Assembly (NCBI RefSeq): GCF_013035315.1
Contig: NZ_WQHP01000002.1
Coordinates: forward strand, 434,001 to 498,000
Source: Ruegeria arenilitoris
GTDB taxonomy: Bacteria; Pseudomonadota; Alphaproteobacteria; Rhodobacterales; Rhodobacteraceae
DNA: 64,000 nucleotides
Reading direction: 5' to 3'
Every line of letters begins with the position of its first letter. Within the stretch, counting starts at the first letter, position 1. Below are positions 8,810 to 17,637 of the stretch, piece by piece. The notes under the pieces were generated by a model. It had not been told where the DNA came from and ran no database searches. It worked only from the letters and a program-made list of their open reading frames with translations. The translations under genes and the position numbers were made by a program.

Positions 8810-10459
8810 TTAGTCGTCGGTGGGCAGCTTGTAGTCGGCGTATTGCTCACGCAGATGCAGCTTGGAGACTTTGCCGGTTGCGGTGTGCGGAAGCTCGGAC
8901 TGGAACACCACGTCATCGGGCGTCCACCATTTGGCGATCTGGCCGATATACAGCGCCAGAATATCTTCGCGGCTGACATCCGAACCCTCGCGCTTGACGG
9001 CAACGATCAGCGGGCGCTCGTCCCATTTTCGGTGCTTGGCGGCGATACAGGCGGCCTCAAGAACGTCCGGATGGCTCATGGCAATGTTTTCCAGATCGAT
9101 CGACGAAATCCATTCGCCCCCCGACTTGACTACATCCTTGGTTCGGTCTGTCAGGCGCAAATAGCCCTTTGGATCAATTGCGGCGACATCCCCGGTCGAG
9201 AACCAGCCGTCCTCGGTGAACGCATCGGCACCGGCCCCGCCCCAATAGCTGCTGGCCACCCAATGGCCGCGCACCTGCAACATTCCGGACGCTATTCCAT
9301 CGTGAGGCAGCAAATCGCCTTCATCATTCACGATGCGCATCTCGACGCCATAGAGCGCACGACCCTGTTTGGTTTTAATCTGTAAACGCTCATCAATGGG
9401 CAGTTTATCCTCGCCCCACTTGAGCATCGCCAGCGACCCGACCGGCGACAATTCGGTCATGCCCCAGCCGTGAACAACTTCGGTCTCGTGACCTTTCTCG
9501 ATCTTTTCGATCAATGACAGCGGTGCGGCCGAACCGCCCATCATGGCACGCTTGACGGTTCTCAACCGTTCGCCACGCTGGTCGAGATATTCATACAGAC
9601 CCAGCCAAACCGTCGGCACGCCCGAGATCATGGTGACCTCTTCGTTGTCCATCAACTCCTGCAGTGGCGCGGGATCCATGCCGGGCCCAGGCAGAACCAG
9701 TTTGGAACCGTTCATGATGCAGGCATAGGGCAGACCCCACGCGCAGGCGTGGAACATCGGCACCACGGGTAGCACCGCCTCGCGCGCAGTCAGGGCCAAC
9801 CATTCGCCGCCCGAAACACCCATCGCATGCAACACCGTTCCGCGGTGGGAATACAGCACGCCTTTGGGATTACCTGTCGTGCCAGAGGTATAACACAGAG
9901 CCATTGCGGCGTTTTCATCCAGCTCGGGCCAATCATAGACATCCGGCTTACCTGCGATCAGACTTTCGTAGTCACTGATCGGCGTCTTCATTTGCGGCAC
10001 CTGATCCTGTCCGGTCAGGCTGTACCAACCTTTGACAGTCGGGCAACGCTCCGACACCGCATCGATCAGCGGTGCAAAAGTCGTGTCGAAGAACATATGC
10101 GTGTCTTCGGCGTCGTTAACGATAAATGCGATTTGGTCCGGGTGCAGGCGCGGGTTGATCGTGTGACAAATCGCACCAATGCACGCCAATGCGTAATAGA
10201 GCTCCAAATGCCGATTGTTGTTCCAGGCCAGCGTTGCAACACGATCACCAGGCCCGACACCCAACTCGGTCAGCGCATGGGCCAGTTGTTGCGTCCGCCG
10301 CCCCATATCGGCAAAGCTGTAGCGGTCAATTGTCATGTCCGAGTTGCGCCAGACGATCTGCGCCTCGGGGTGCGCGCACATGCCATGACGGAAAATACTG
10401 GTCACGGTCAGCGGCATCGTCATGATTTGCCCGGGGATCGTTTTTGTTTCTATGCTCAT
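8810..10459 (-). CDS. AMP-forming acyl-CoA ligase (FadD/DmdB-like)
   Basis: An ANL-superfamily ligase of 549 residues that would activate a carboxylic acid with ATP and CoA. The P-loop YTSGTTGNPKGV is near residue 185, GWGMTELSP near 335, the STGD motif is in DGWFSTGDVAAID, and the adenylation lysine lies in the C-terminal HTATGKVSK. The start is placed at ATG 10459: GGGAGG (10463-10468) is an ideal ribosome binding site for it, while an ATG 12 nt upstream would contain that site. Its place between an amidase and a full beta-oxidation set suggests that it activates an acid released by the amidase or monooxygenase. The acid itself is not identifiable. Confidence 0.88.
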   Translation of the reverse strand: MSIETKTIPGQIMTMPLTVTSIFRHGMCAHPEAQIVWRNSDMTIDRYSFADMGRRTQQLAHALTELGVGPGDRVATLAWNNNRHLELYYALACIGAICHTINPRLHPDQIAFIVNDAEDTHMFFDTTFAPLIDAVSERCPTVKGWYSLTGQDQVPQMKTPISDYESLIAGKPDVYDWPELDENAAMALCYTSGTTGNPKGVLYSHRGTVLHAMGVSGGEWLALTAREAVLPVVPMFHACAWGLPYACIMNGSKLVLPGPGMDPAPLQELMDNEEVTMISGVPTVWLGLYEYLDQRGERLRTVKRAMMGGSAAPLSLIEKIEKGHETEVVHGWGMTELSPVGSLAMLKWGEDKLPIDERLQIKTKQGRALYGVEMRIVNDEGDLLPHDGIASGMLQVRGHWVASSYWGGAGADAFTEDGWFSTGDVAAIDPKGYLRLTDRTKDVVKSGGEWISSIDLENIAMSHPDVLEAACIAAKHRKWDERPLIVAVKREGSDVSREDILALYIGQIAKWWTPDDVVFQSELPHTATGKVSKLHLREQYADYKLPTDD

Positions 10460-10498
10460 TTTGCCTCCCAAATTCTTCTGCTTTGCACGTTTGTGGGG

Positions 10499-11887
10499 TC
10501 ACAACGGTGCAGGCGACATTGCTCCGATTTCCTGTTCAACCCGCCAAGACATCTGCAATACGCCCAGATCGTCGAAACGTTTCCCGACCAATTGAACGCC
10601 GATTGGCAGACCATAGCGGTCCAGCCCAGTCGGGATGCTGGATGCGGGTTGTTCCGTCAGATTGAACAGGAACGTATTCGCCCAGCTTTCAAACGGCTTG
10701 GCCGGGTTGAACCCCGGCAATTCTGCAGCAAAGGCCGTGTCAGGTGTCGATGGCAGCAGGATGAAATCATACCCGTCGATCAACGCCAGCGCGCGTTCGC
10801 GCAGTGCTTGCGTGTGGTCGAAATTGCGCTGATGCTCGACGGCGGACAAACTACGCCCATCTGCGGTCCAGTCGCGGATGTACGGCGTTTTGTCCTGCTC
10901 GGCATCCGGTTGGCGCATCAACTCGGACAGGGTTCGAATTTTGTAAAACGCCTCAGCCGGTTCCCAGTCGGAGCGACTGAACGGAGCTGTATCCATGGTT
11001 GTCACCTGAACGCCCAGGTCCCGCAGCACCTGCGCAACCTTGTTCACCGCATTGCGAACGCCTTCTGTGACGGGTTCACCCAGCCCCAGTTCGGGAATGA
11101 CCAGAACTGACAGCCTGTCAAAATCAGAACGTCTGAGGCGGGATACGTAGTTCACGTCGTCCCGGGCCAAGGCGGCGAAATCGCGGACGTCCTCACCGGT
11201 CAGCACGTTCATATGCAGCGCAACATCGCTGAAATTCCGCGCCAAGGGACCCGCAGTGATCGCCGGACTGTTGCAGACGTAGTAAGGCACACGGCCCTGG
11301 CTGGGCTTCAGACCCGCCAACCCGCAATATGAGGCGGGCAAACGGATCGACCCAACGATATCGGTCCCGATCGAGACCGGCTCGATCCCAGCCGCGACAC
11401 TTGCTGACGCACCCGAAGACGACGCGCCGGTTGTACGCGACAAATCCCAGGGGTTGCGTGTCACGCCGTGTTTCGAACTGACGCCACCCGCAAGAATCCC
11501 GTAGTCGCACATCGTGTTCTTGCCGAGGATGACGGATCCGGCCTCGCGCATCCGTGCAACTGTCGGGTGATCGGTGGTGCCGATCGACGCAGACCCGGCC
11601 GCCGAACCGCGGTAGGCGGGCATGCCGATACAATCCAGGGCGTCCTTCACCGTGGTTGGCACCCCGTCTAGTGGGCCCATCGGCGCATTGTCGTGCCAGC
11701 GTTGTTCTGACGCCTTTGCGGCCTCAAGCGCGCGCTCGGCGTCTGTATAATAGATCGCGTTGATCTGCGGGTTGACCGCATCAATCCTGTCCAGCGCAGC
11801 CTGTGTGACCTCGACTGGAGACAATTCCAGCCGGGCATAGGCCTGCACCATGGCAAGCGCCGAGAGTTGCGAATAGGGGGCCGTCAT
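10499..11887 (-). CDS. Amidase (amidase signature family)
   Basis: A 462-residue amidase-signature hydrolase. The Ser-cisSer-Lys triad is readable as K81 (GVPTTVKDALD), S156 (TTGASSSGAS) and S180 (GTDIVGSIRLP), with the spacing of fatty-acid amide hydrolase and GatA relatives. It would hydrolyse an amide to acid plus ammonia or amine. An open frame extends upstream to 12124, but that part overlaps the neighbouring gene in another frame and shows no amidase similarity, so the start is set at ATG 11887. It sits 28 bp after the NTF2-like gene and 39 bp before the CoA ligase, consistent with making the acid that the ligase activates. GatA is unlikely because gatB and gatC are absent. Confidence 0.85.
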   Translation of the reverse strand: MTAPYSQLSALAMVQAYARLELSPVEVTQAALDRIDAVNPQINAIYYTDAERALEAAKASEQRWHDNAPMGPLDGVPTTVKDALDCIGMPAYRGSAAGSASIGTTDHPTVARMREAGSVILGKNTMCDYGILAGGVSSKHGVTRNPWDLSRTTGASSSGASASVAAGIEPVSIGTDIVGSIRLPASYCGLAGLKPSQGRVPYYVCNSPAITAGPLARNFSDVALHMNVLTGEDVRDFAALARDDVNYVSRLRRSDFDRLSVLVIPELGLGEPVTEGVRNAVNKVAQVLRDLGVQVTTMDTAPFSRSDWEPAEAFYKIRTLSELMRQPDAEQDKTPYIRDWTADGRSLSAVEHQRNFDHTQALRERALALIDGYDFILLPSTPDTAFAAELPGFNPAKPFESWANTFLFNLTEQPASSIPTGLDRYGLPIGVQLVGKRFDDLGVLQMSWRVEQEIGAMSPAPL

Positions 11888-11915
11888 ACGCGCACCGTTG
11901 ATAGGTAGAAAGGGA

Positions 11916-12293
11916 TCAGGCTTCGGTCCGTTGGACGTAGTAGACCTTGGCGGCGATCCTCCAGCCGTACCCGGTGCGAACCAATGACAGGTAATCGACG
12001 AAATAGCGCGGCTGCACGGCGCAATCGATCTTGACCATGGCCGTATTGGGACCGGACTGGTCGATCGAAATCGTGTGCCCATAAACCGGATAACCCTTGG
12101 ATTTGGGGCTTTCGCTACCGCCAATGACCTCTTTGTACTTGTCCAGCGTCATGTGGATGTAGCTGCCGTCCTCATTGGCGCAGGTCAGGTCACATTCCGG
12201 CAGGAACATCTGGTCTACCTTGCTGATGTCACCATCATGCAGGTTTTCGATGTAGGCCTGCATCAGGGCTTCGATATCGGCGAATGCGGTCAT
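11916..12293 (-). CDS. NTF2-like / putative lumazine-binding fold protein
   Basis: A 125-residue single-domain protein with the NTF2/SnoaL-like pattern: N-terminal helices (ADIEALMQAYIENLHDGD), a strand with LTCANEDG, then alternating strands ending in GYGWRIAAKVYYVQR. Such proteins act as small hydrolases, isomerases or dehydratases, or just bind hydrophobic ligands. It lies between ribB and the amidase in the same transcript (47 and 28 bp gaps), so a role in the same pathway is likely. No catalytic residue can be named. Confidence 0.7.
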   Translation of the reverse strand: MTAFADIEALMQAYIENLHDGDISKVDQMFLPECDLTCANEDGSYIHMTLDKYKEVIGGSESPKSKGYPVYGHTISIDQSGPNTAMVKIDCAVQPRYFVDYLSLVRTGYGWRIAAKVYYVQRTEA

Positions 12294-12340
12294 TGAGTGT
12301 CCTCGGTCGTAAGTGTCTTGAGACGCAATTTATGTCTGGG

Positions 12341-12988
12341 TCAGGCTGCTTTGCTGGCAAGCAAGGCCTGGCGGTGGCGTTTGAGGTCTTCGATCGTGCC
12401 GACCTTAAGGCCGTGGCGGGCACCGAATTCCAACAGATCCGGCAAGCGTGCCATTTCACCGTCGTCGTTCATGACCTCGCAGATCACACCGCCATCGCCC
12501 TGCCCCGACAGACGGGCCAGATCGACTGCGGCCTCGGTATGGCCCTCGCGTTCGAGCACGCCTTCTGGCTTGGCAACCAACGGAAAAAGGTGACCGGGCG
12601 AAACGAGGTCTGCAGAAGACCCCGTATCAGATGCCAAAAGGGCAATAGTCCGGGCCCGGTCGCTGGCCGAGATGCCAGTGGTGGTGCCCTCTTTCGCATC
12701 CACCGAGATGGTGAACGCAGTGTGATGGGGATCGGTGTTCAACGCTGCCATCGGCCCAAGGTCGAACTGTGCGGCCCGTTCCTGGGTAATCGCCATGCAG
12801 ATCAATCCGCGACCGAACCGAGCCATGAAGTTTATGGCAGCAGCATCCGCACAAGCGGCGGGGATCACCAGATCCCCCTCGTTTTCGCGGTTTTCGTCAT
12901 CGACGAGAATGACCATGCGGCCCTGCGCGCAGTCCGCGATGATGTCTTCGATGGGCGACAGCCGATGGACCTCATGCAGGTCGAACAT
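12341..12988 (-). CDS. ribB: 3,4-dihydroxy-2-butanone-4-phosphate synthase
   Basis: A 215-residue DHBP synthase that makes the four-carbon unit of riboflavin from ribulose 5-phosphate. The acidic metal and substrate motif [12 protein letters not shown] starts near residue 30, and [17 protein letters not shown] and [11 protein letters not shown] are all present. There is no fused GTP cyclohydrolase II (RibA) domain. It lies 11 bp downstream of a flavin-dependent monooxygenase gene and inside a catabolic operon rather than a rib operon, which suggests it boosts FMN supply for that enzyme when the pathway is induced. Confidence 0.93.
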   Translation of the reverse strand: MFDLHEVHRLSPIEDIIADCAQGRMVILVDDENRENEGDLVIPAACADAAAINFMARFGRGLICMAITQERAAQFDLGPMAALNTDPHHTAFTISVDAKEGTTTGISASDRARTIALLASDTGSSADLVSPGHLFPLVAKPEGVLEREGHTEAAVDLARLSGQGDGGVICEVMNDDGEMARLPDLLEFGARHGLKVGTIEDLKRHRQALLASKAA

Positions 12989-12999
12989 GATCTATTCCC

Positions 13000-14133
13000 T
13001 TACCCGTTGAGCGGTTTGATGACGCCTTCGGCAAATTCGATCAGCGCTTCCTGCTCGATCTCGTCGCCAAAGTAATTCACGTGGTGCCAGACAAAGAATT
13101 CGCCGATCTGATAGCGCTCTGCCAATTCGCCGACCTGATCCAGCACCTGCTGACGCGAACCATCCCAGACACGACCCAACGGAACGTGGTACGGCGGGGC
13201 GTCGTAGGCCGAGAACCACAGCTTGTCGAACATCTCGCGGTACTGCTTGGTTTTCGCCGGTGTCTTGCCCATCATCAGATGAGCGCCTAGAGCCAGAACG
13301 TCATTGTTGGTGGTATGCGTCAGCCCGTTTTCATGGGCAGCCTGCAGACAGTTCTCCAGGATCACCGGCATGAATTCTTCTTTGTCGGCCGTCACGAAAG
13401 AAACCATCTTGGCACCTTCCGAGGACCAGAACTTGGCGGTTTCCATCGAATACGAGAACGGCGCGTACACTTTCGGGTGCGGTTTCTGCAGCGGGCGCGG
13501 CACGATGCCCGACTTCCGCAGGATCTTGTTTTCGTCAACCGGGTTGTCACCGCCCCACAGTTTTGTGGGATTGAACTCCCACTCGACATTCGACGGGAAG
13601 TTCCAGAACTCTCCCTGATGCTCGGTCAGGTCATCGGTCCACAGCGATTTGATCAGGCGCCAGTTTTCATACAATGCACGGCGGTTGCGCTGATCGGCTT
13701 CGGACTTGTCGGACTCGGCCGAGGTTATGTCCAGATGCTGACCCATGGTCGCTGTCCAGCGCGGCGTATTCCCGCGCGAGAAACCGGCAAAGACACGACC
13801 ACCGGTCATGTGATCTAGCATCGCAATGTCTTCAGCCGTCTTGATCGGGTTCATCGCGGTCAGGTTCATCCCCAACTGACCGACTTTGAAGTTCTTGGTG
13901 TGCTGGGCAATGTACATGTTCCAGAACAACGGGTTGGTGGTGCATTCCACCCCTTCAACCTGCATGTGGTGTTCGGTCAGGCAGAACCCGTCATACCCAA
14001 GCTCTTCGGCCAGAATCATCTGATCACGCAGCGTGTGCATCATCTTGTTGAACCGCGCAGGATCACGCCCGGCAAGCTGGGTGTCCTCGCCATGCTGGCG
14101 CGCGAATGGAATGGCGAGAATCTTGAACTTCAT
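13000..14133 (-). CDS. LLM-class flavin-dependent monooxygenase (luciferase-like)
   Basis: A 377-residue luciferase-like (bacterial luciferase/alkanal monooxygenase) family protein. Family features include the N-terminal strand MKFKILAIPF, DGFCLTEHHM, the barrel stretch GGRVFAGFSRGNTPRW and a C-terminal VWHHVNYFG. Such enzymes use reduced FMN and O2 to oxygenate and often cleave their substrate. It is the first gene of an eight-gene minus-strand operon; ribB follows after 11 bp. A TetR-type operator lies 23 bp upstream. A GGAGAA site precedes the ATG. The substrate is unknown; the following amidase, CoA ligase and beta-oxidation genes imply that the oxygenated product becomes an acid and then a CoA ester. 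A flavin reductase is not encoded nearby. Confidence 0.87.
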   Translation of the reverse strand: MKFKILAIPFARQHGEDTQLAGRDPARFNKMMHTLRDQMILAEELGYDGFCLTEHHMQVEGVECTTNPLFWNMYIAQHTKNFKVGQLGMNLTAMNPIKTAEDIAMLDHMTGGRVFAGFSRGNTPRWTATMGQHLDITSAESDKSEADQRNRRALYENWRLIKSLWTDDLTEHQGEFWNFPSNVEWEFNPTKLWGGDNPVDENKILRKSGIVPRPLQKPHPKVYAPFSYSMETAKFWSSEGAKMVSFVTADKEEFMPVILENCLQAAHENGLTHTTNNDVLALGAHLMMGKTPAKTKQYREMFDKLWFSAYDAPPYHVPLGRVWDGSRQQVLDQVGELAERYQIGEFFVWHHVNYFGDEIEQEALIEFAEGVIKPLNG

Positions 14134-14155
14134 GCAGGCATTCTCCGGTTATTAT

Positions 14156-14165
14156 TGAACGTTCA
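14156..14165. promoter_or_regulatory. Perfect 10-bp palindrome, probable TetR-family operator
   Basis: TGAACGTTCA is a perfect palindrome between the divergent monooxygenase operon (start 14133) and the TetR gene (start 14179). Its position would let one bound dimer block both promoters. An imperfect copy of its right side is found at 3416-3426, upstream of the truncated monooxygenase paralogue. Confidence 0.6.
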
Positions 14166-14178
14166 CTAACATTCTCAT

Positions 14179-15294
14179 GTGAGCACGGAAAACGTCAAGC
14201 CCAGAAATATGTTTCCCTGCGTCGCAAAATGGCTGCGACGATTTCCAACTGGACAAGACACTGAGATTTCAACATTTTACCGTAACGCAAAGAAGCAAGG
14301 GGCAGGCCGGGTGTTTTTGTATTCCGCAGCACAAGTCGATGAATTTATTCAGAAATCGCAACTTGATGGTGTCTGCCTTGCCTTGGCGATTGATGCGGCG
14401 AGGGACGAACTCAAGCGCCTTGGGGACACGCCACACCCGGTTTTGATCAACACCGCAGCTACGAATCTGGCGGCCCCCGGAAAAGGTCAGATAGAGGCGC
14501 AGGCTGTCCGAATGTCACCCGAGGATTCGCCGCTGACCTCGTACCGGGTTTCAATCGTTCAGGCCGGAGCCAAACCGGGCGACACCGCGACGTTGATGGA
14601 AGTGACCTGTACCTTCTCTGTTGATACCGAAATGGCGGATTCAACGAAAACGACACAGGTCGAAAAAACCGAACGCCCTCTATCCGACACAGCCGAGGAA
14701 CGGCGGCGGCAAATCTTCGAAGGGGCCTGCACCGTTATCGCGAAACACGGGTTCGGTAACGCCTCAATGCGCGAGATCGCCAAAGCATCCGGCCTGTCTG
14801 TTCCCCTGATGTACAAGTACATCAAGGACAAGGACGACATTCTGCACCTGATCACCACCATGTGCATGCAAGACATCATCGACTTTTTCGATACCGGAGA
14901 ACTGTTCACCGGACCCGCAGATCAGAACCTTGAGAAAGCTGTGGACCGGTATATCGACTACGTTGGTGAAAACCGCCGCTACATCAACCTCGTCTACTCG
15001 GAAACACGTTCTATGTCCGCGGAAAACCGGGCTCGGGTGTTCGACATGGAACGTGAGTTCATGGGGCGCTGGAAAGCGATCCTGGACAAAGGCGTTGAGC
15101 AAAACGTGTTCCGCCCGATGAATACGGAATTGATGGCCAACTACTTGTATTTCCTGTGCAACGTGTGGTCCCTGCGGCATTGGAACATCGGGAAATTCCC
15201 CGAAAGTGAGATCCGGTCCAGCCTGAAAGCGTTGATCATGGATGGTGTTCTGGCCGAAACTTCGGCGGCAAAACGCGCTGCCAAAGCGTCGTGA
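14179..15294 (+). CDS. TetR-family regulator with a long N-terminal domain
   Basis: A 371-residue protein. A TetR helix-turn-helix is at about residues 172-222 (MREIAKASGLSVPLMYKYIK), followed by a ligand-binding helical domain, so this half alone has the normal length of about 200. The first 150 residues are extra. They carry an alpha segment (QLDGVCLALAIDAARDELKR) followed by alternating strands (PVLINTAATNLAAPGKGQ, SYRVSIVQAG, TLMEVTCTFSVD) that resemble a hotdog-fold thioesterase layout. That assignment is inference. Translation is placed at GTG 14179 with no clear ribosome binding site; ATG 14632 would give a conventional TetR, but the upstream frame is open and looks coding. It probably represses the divergent operon and itself through the palindrome at 14156. 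Confidence 0.75.
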   Translation: MSTENVKPRNMFPCVAKWLRRFPTGQDTEISTFYRNAKKQGAGRVFLYSAAQVDEFIQKSQLDGVCLALAIDAARDELKRLGDTPHPVLINTAATNLAAPGKGQIEAQAVRMSPEDSPLTSYRVSIVQAGAKPGDTATLMEVTCTFSVDTEMADSTKTTQVEKTERPLSDTAEERRRQIFEGACTVIAKHGFGNASMREIAKASGLSVPLMYKYIKDKDDILHLITTMCMQDIIDFFDTGELFTGPADQNLEKAVDRYIDYVGENRRYINLVYSETRSMSAENRARVFDMEREFMGRWKAILDKGVEQNVFRPMNTELMANYLYFLCNVWSLRHWNIGKFPESEIRSSLKALIMDGVLAETSAAKRAAKAS

Positions 15295-15321
15295 TCCACG
15301 GGCCGCATGGCCAAAAGCCCT

Positions 15322-15342
15322 GACTGACCACCTCAGTTTTTT
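15322..15342 (+). terminator. Short intrinsic terminator after the TetR gene
   Basis: ACTGA (15323-15327) pairs with TCAGT (15333-15337) around a CCACC loop, followed by TTTTTT. The stem is short, so the call is tentative. Confidence 0.45.
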
Positions 15343-15540
15343 GTCGCTTACAGGCCAGTAAGTCGCAAACTAACTTGAGTCGTCAGATACCGCCGGTGAT
15401 ATTGGCAGAATGAACAGAAACAGCTCGCCCATTCGTTTGGATCGTCGCGCAACCGGTTGTGACCTCGTCGTCAGCAGGTGACCGCAGGGGCCGTGTGCCC
15501 TTTGCCCTCTGCTTAGACTACGGACAAATCGGACAGTTTC

Positions 15541-17637
15541 ATGACATCGCAACCCTTGCGCCTGGCCATCGATATTGGCGGCACCTTCACCGATACGGTT
15601 CTCGTTTCCGGTAATGAGACCATTCTGGCCTCGACCAAGACACTTACGACCCACCAGAACCCAGCCGATGGCGCGATGGAAGGCGCCCGGCGCGTCATGG
15701 ACCAATCAGGTCGCGCGCTGAGCGAGGTGACCGGGTTTATCCACGGCACGACACTGGCGACAAATGCACTGATCGAACGACGCGGAGCCACAGTCGCGAC
15801 CGTAACGACGGAAGGGTTCCGCGATATCCTCGAAATCGCCTACGAACGGCGCTACGCTCAGTACAACATCAACCTTGAAAAGCCTGATCTGCTGGTGCCA
15901 CGCGAACGGGCGCTGACCATCCGGGAACGAATGGCCGCAGATGGCAATGTGCTGATCCCGCTGGAAGACAATGCTATCGACGCGCTGTTGGCCGATCTGG
16001 ACGCCACTGGGGTCGATGCGGTTGCGATCTGCCTGATGCACGCTTATGCGAACCCCTCGCATGAACGCAGACTGTGTGAAATTCTGGCTGAAAAACGCCC
16101 CAATTTGACCGTGTCGATCTCCTCGGACGTCAGCCCGGAAGCGCGTGAATTTGACCGGCTGTGCACAACGGTGGCCAACGCTTATATCCAGCCGCTGATG
16201 GAGACTTACCTGGCGCGGTTTGTGGCGCAGTTCCAGGCCGCGGGCGTCGGCTGTCCGATCCTAATGATGACAGCGGGTGGCGGTATGTGCACTGTACAGA
16301 CCGCCTCGCGCTTTCCTATCCGTTTGGTCGAAAGCGGCCCCGCAGGGGGTGCTGTTCTGGCGGCGCGCATTGCGGCACGTGCGGGTATCGACAATGTGTT
16401 GTCTTTCGACGTCGGCGGGACCACTGCAAAACTCTGCCTGATCGACAACGCGCGCCCGCAGACGTCGCGGCAGTTCGAAATTGCCCGCGCGGCGCGGTTC
16501 ATCAAGGGTTCGGGAATGCCGGTGCGTATTCCCGTGATCGAGATGATCGAAATTGGCGCGGGCGGAGGGTCAATCGCCGGGGTGGATCGGCTGGGGCGGC
16601 TGACCGTAGGACCCAAATCCGCCGGGTCAGAACCCGGCCCCGTGGCTTTTGGTCGGGGCGGCACCGAACCAACAGTAACCGACAGCGACATCACCTTGGG
16701 CTATATCGTACCCGACACCTTCGCCGAAGGGTTTATCCAGATCGACCCCGAAGCGTCCAAAGCAGCGCTCACCAGAACCATAGGTACCAAGTTGGATACC
16801 GATGCTATCGGCGCGGCAGATGGTGTCAGCCGGATCGTCGATGAAAGCATGGCCAGCGCGGGCCGTATGCATGCGGTGGAATCTGGCAAGGACCTTGGGC
16901 CACGCACGATGATAGCGTTTGGCGGCAACGGCCCGCTGCATGCCAGCCGAGTGGCCCGATCCGCCGGGGTCAGCCGCATTGTGATCCCGCCCAACCCGGG
17001 CGTCGGATCTGCGGTCGGCTTCCTGTTCGCTTCGGTCAGCTTTGAAATTGTCCGGTCCCGCTATTCCCTGCTGGAAACATTGGACCTGGGCGGGATCAAC
17101 GCCCTGTTTGCCGACATGATCACCGAGGCCAGCGACGTCGTGGCCCAAGGCGCAGGCGACGCGCCAACTGAAACACAACGCACAGCCTTCATGCGCTACA
17201 ACGGTCAGGGTCATGAGATCGAGATCGCCCTCCCCGATCGCGACTTGACGGCAGAGGATATCCCACCGCTGATCACCGCGTTCGAGGCGGAATACCGCAA
17301 GCAGTTTTCGCGCCCGGTGCCAGGGATGCAGATCGAGATCCTGAACTGGGCAGTACGTGTTGCAAATCCGGATACGGATGTGCCTGAATTGCCGGAAACG
17401 CCACCCCTGACAACAATCACCCCAGGCCAGACCCGCCCGATCATATGTGACGTGGATGGCCACCAAAAACAGGCCGGTTTTGTACCACGCGATACCCTGA
17501 AGCCGGGCGACCGCGTCCGCGGACCGGCGTTGATCACAGAACCGCAGACCACCACTTTGGTTTCGGCCGATTTCTCGGCACATGTTGATGCCATTGGAAA
17601 CCTTGTCCTGATCCAAGACCAGAAAGGAGGCGCATAA
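15541..17637 (+). CDS. hyuA: Hydantoinase/oxoprolinase subunit A
   Basis: A 698-residue HyuA-type protein of normal length, the ATP-binding subunit of N-methylhydantoinase/5-oxoprolinase-like enzymes. Two actin-fold (ASKHA) phosphate loops are visible: AIDIGGTFTDTVL at residue 9 and SFDVGGTTAKLCLID near 298. Conserved stretches HGTTLATNALIERRG and EIGAGGGSIAGVD are present. With subunit B it would hydrolyse a cyclic amide (hydantoin, 5-oxoproline or similar) using ATP. It is the first gene of a tightly coupled four-gene operon; its stop overlaps the hyuB start by one base (TAATG). Confidence 0.9.
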   Translation: MTSQPLRLAIDIGGTFTDTVLVSGNETILASTKTLTTHQNPADGAMEGARRVMDQSGRALSEVTGFIHGTTLATNALIERRGATVATVTTEGFRDILEIAYERRYAQYNINLEKPDLLVPRERALTIRERMAADGNVLIPLEDNAIDALLADLDATGVDAVAICLMHAYANPSHERRLCEILAEKRPNLTVSISSDVSPEAREFDRLCTTVANAYIQPLMETYLARFVAQFQAAGVGCPILMMTAGGGMCTVQTASRFPIRLVESGPAGGAVLAARIAARAGIDNVLSFDVGGTTAKLCLIDNARPQTSRQFEIARAARFIKGSGMPVRIPVIEMIEIGAGGGSIAGVDRLGRLTVGPKSAGSEPGPVAFGRGGTEPTVTDSDITLGYIVPDTFAEGFIQIDPEASKAALTRTIGTKLDTDAIGAADGVSRIVDESMASAGRMHAVESGKDLGPRTMIAFGGNGPLHASRVARSAGVSRIVIPPNPGVGSAVGFLFASVSFEIVRSRYSLLETLDLGGINALFADMITEASDVVAQGAGDAPTETQRTAFMRYNGQGHEIEIALPDRDLTAEDIPPLITAFEAEYRKQFSRPVPGMQIEILNWAVRVANPDTDVPELPETPPLTTITPGQTRPIICDVDGHQKQAGFVPRDTLKPGDRVRGPALITEPQTTTLVSADFSAHVDAIGNLVLIQDQKGGA

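Noticed and set aside
11888-12124. N-terminal extension of the amidase frame
   Set aside because: It overlaps the NTF2-like gene in another frame and has no amidase-like sequence; the amidase fold begins at ATG 11887.
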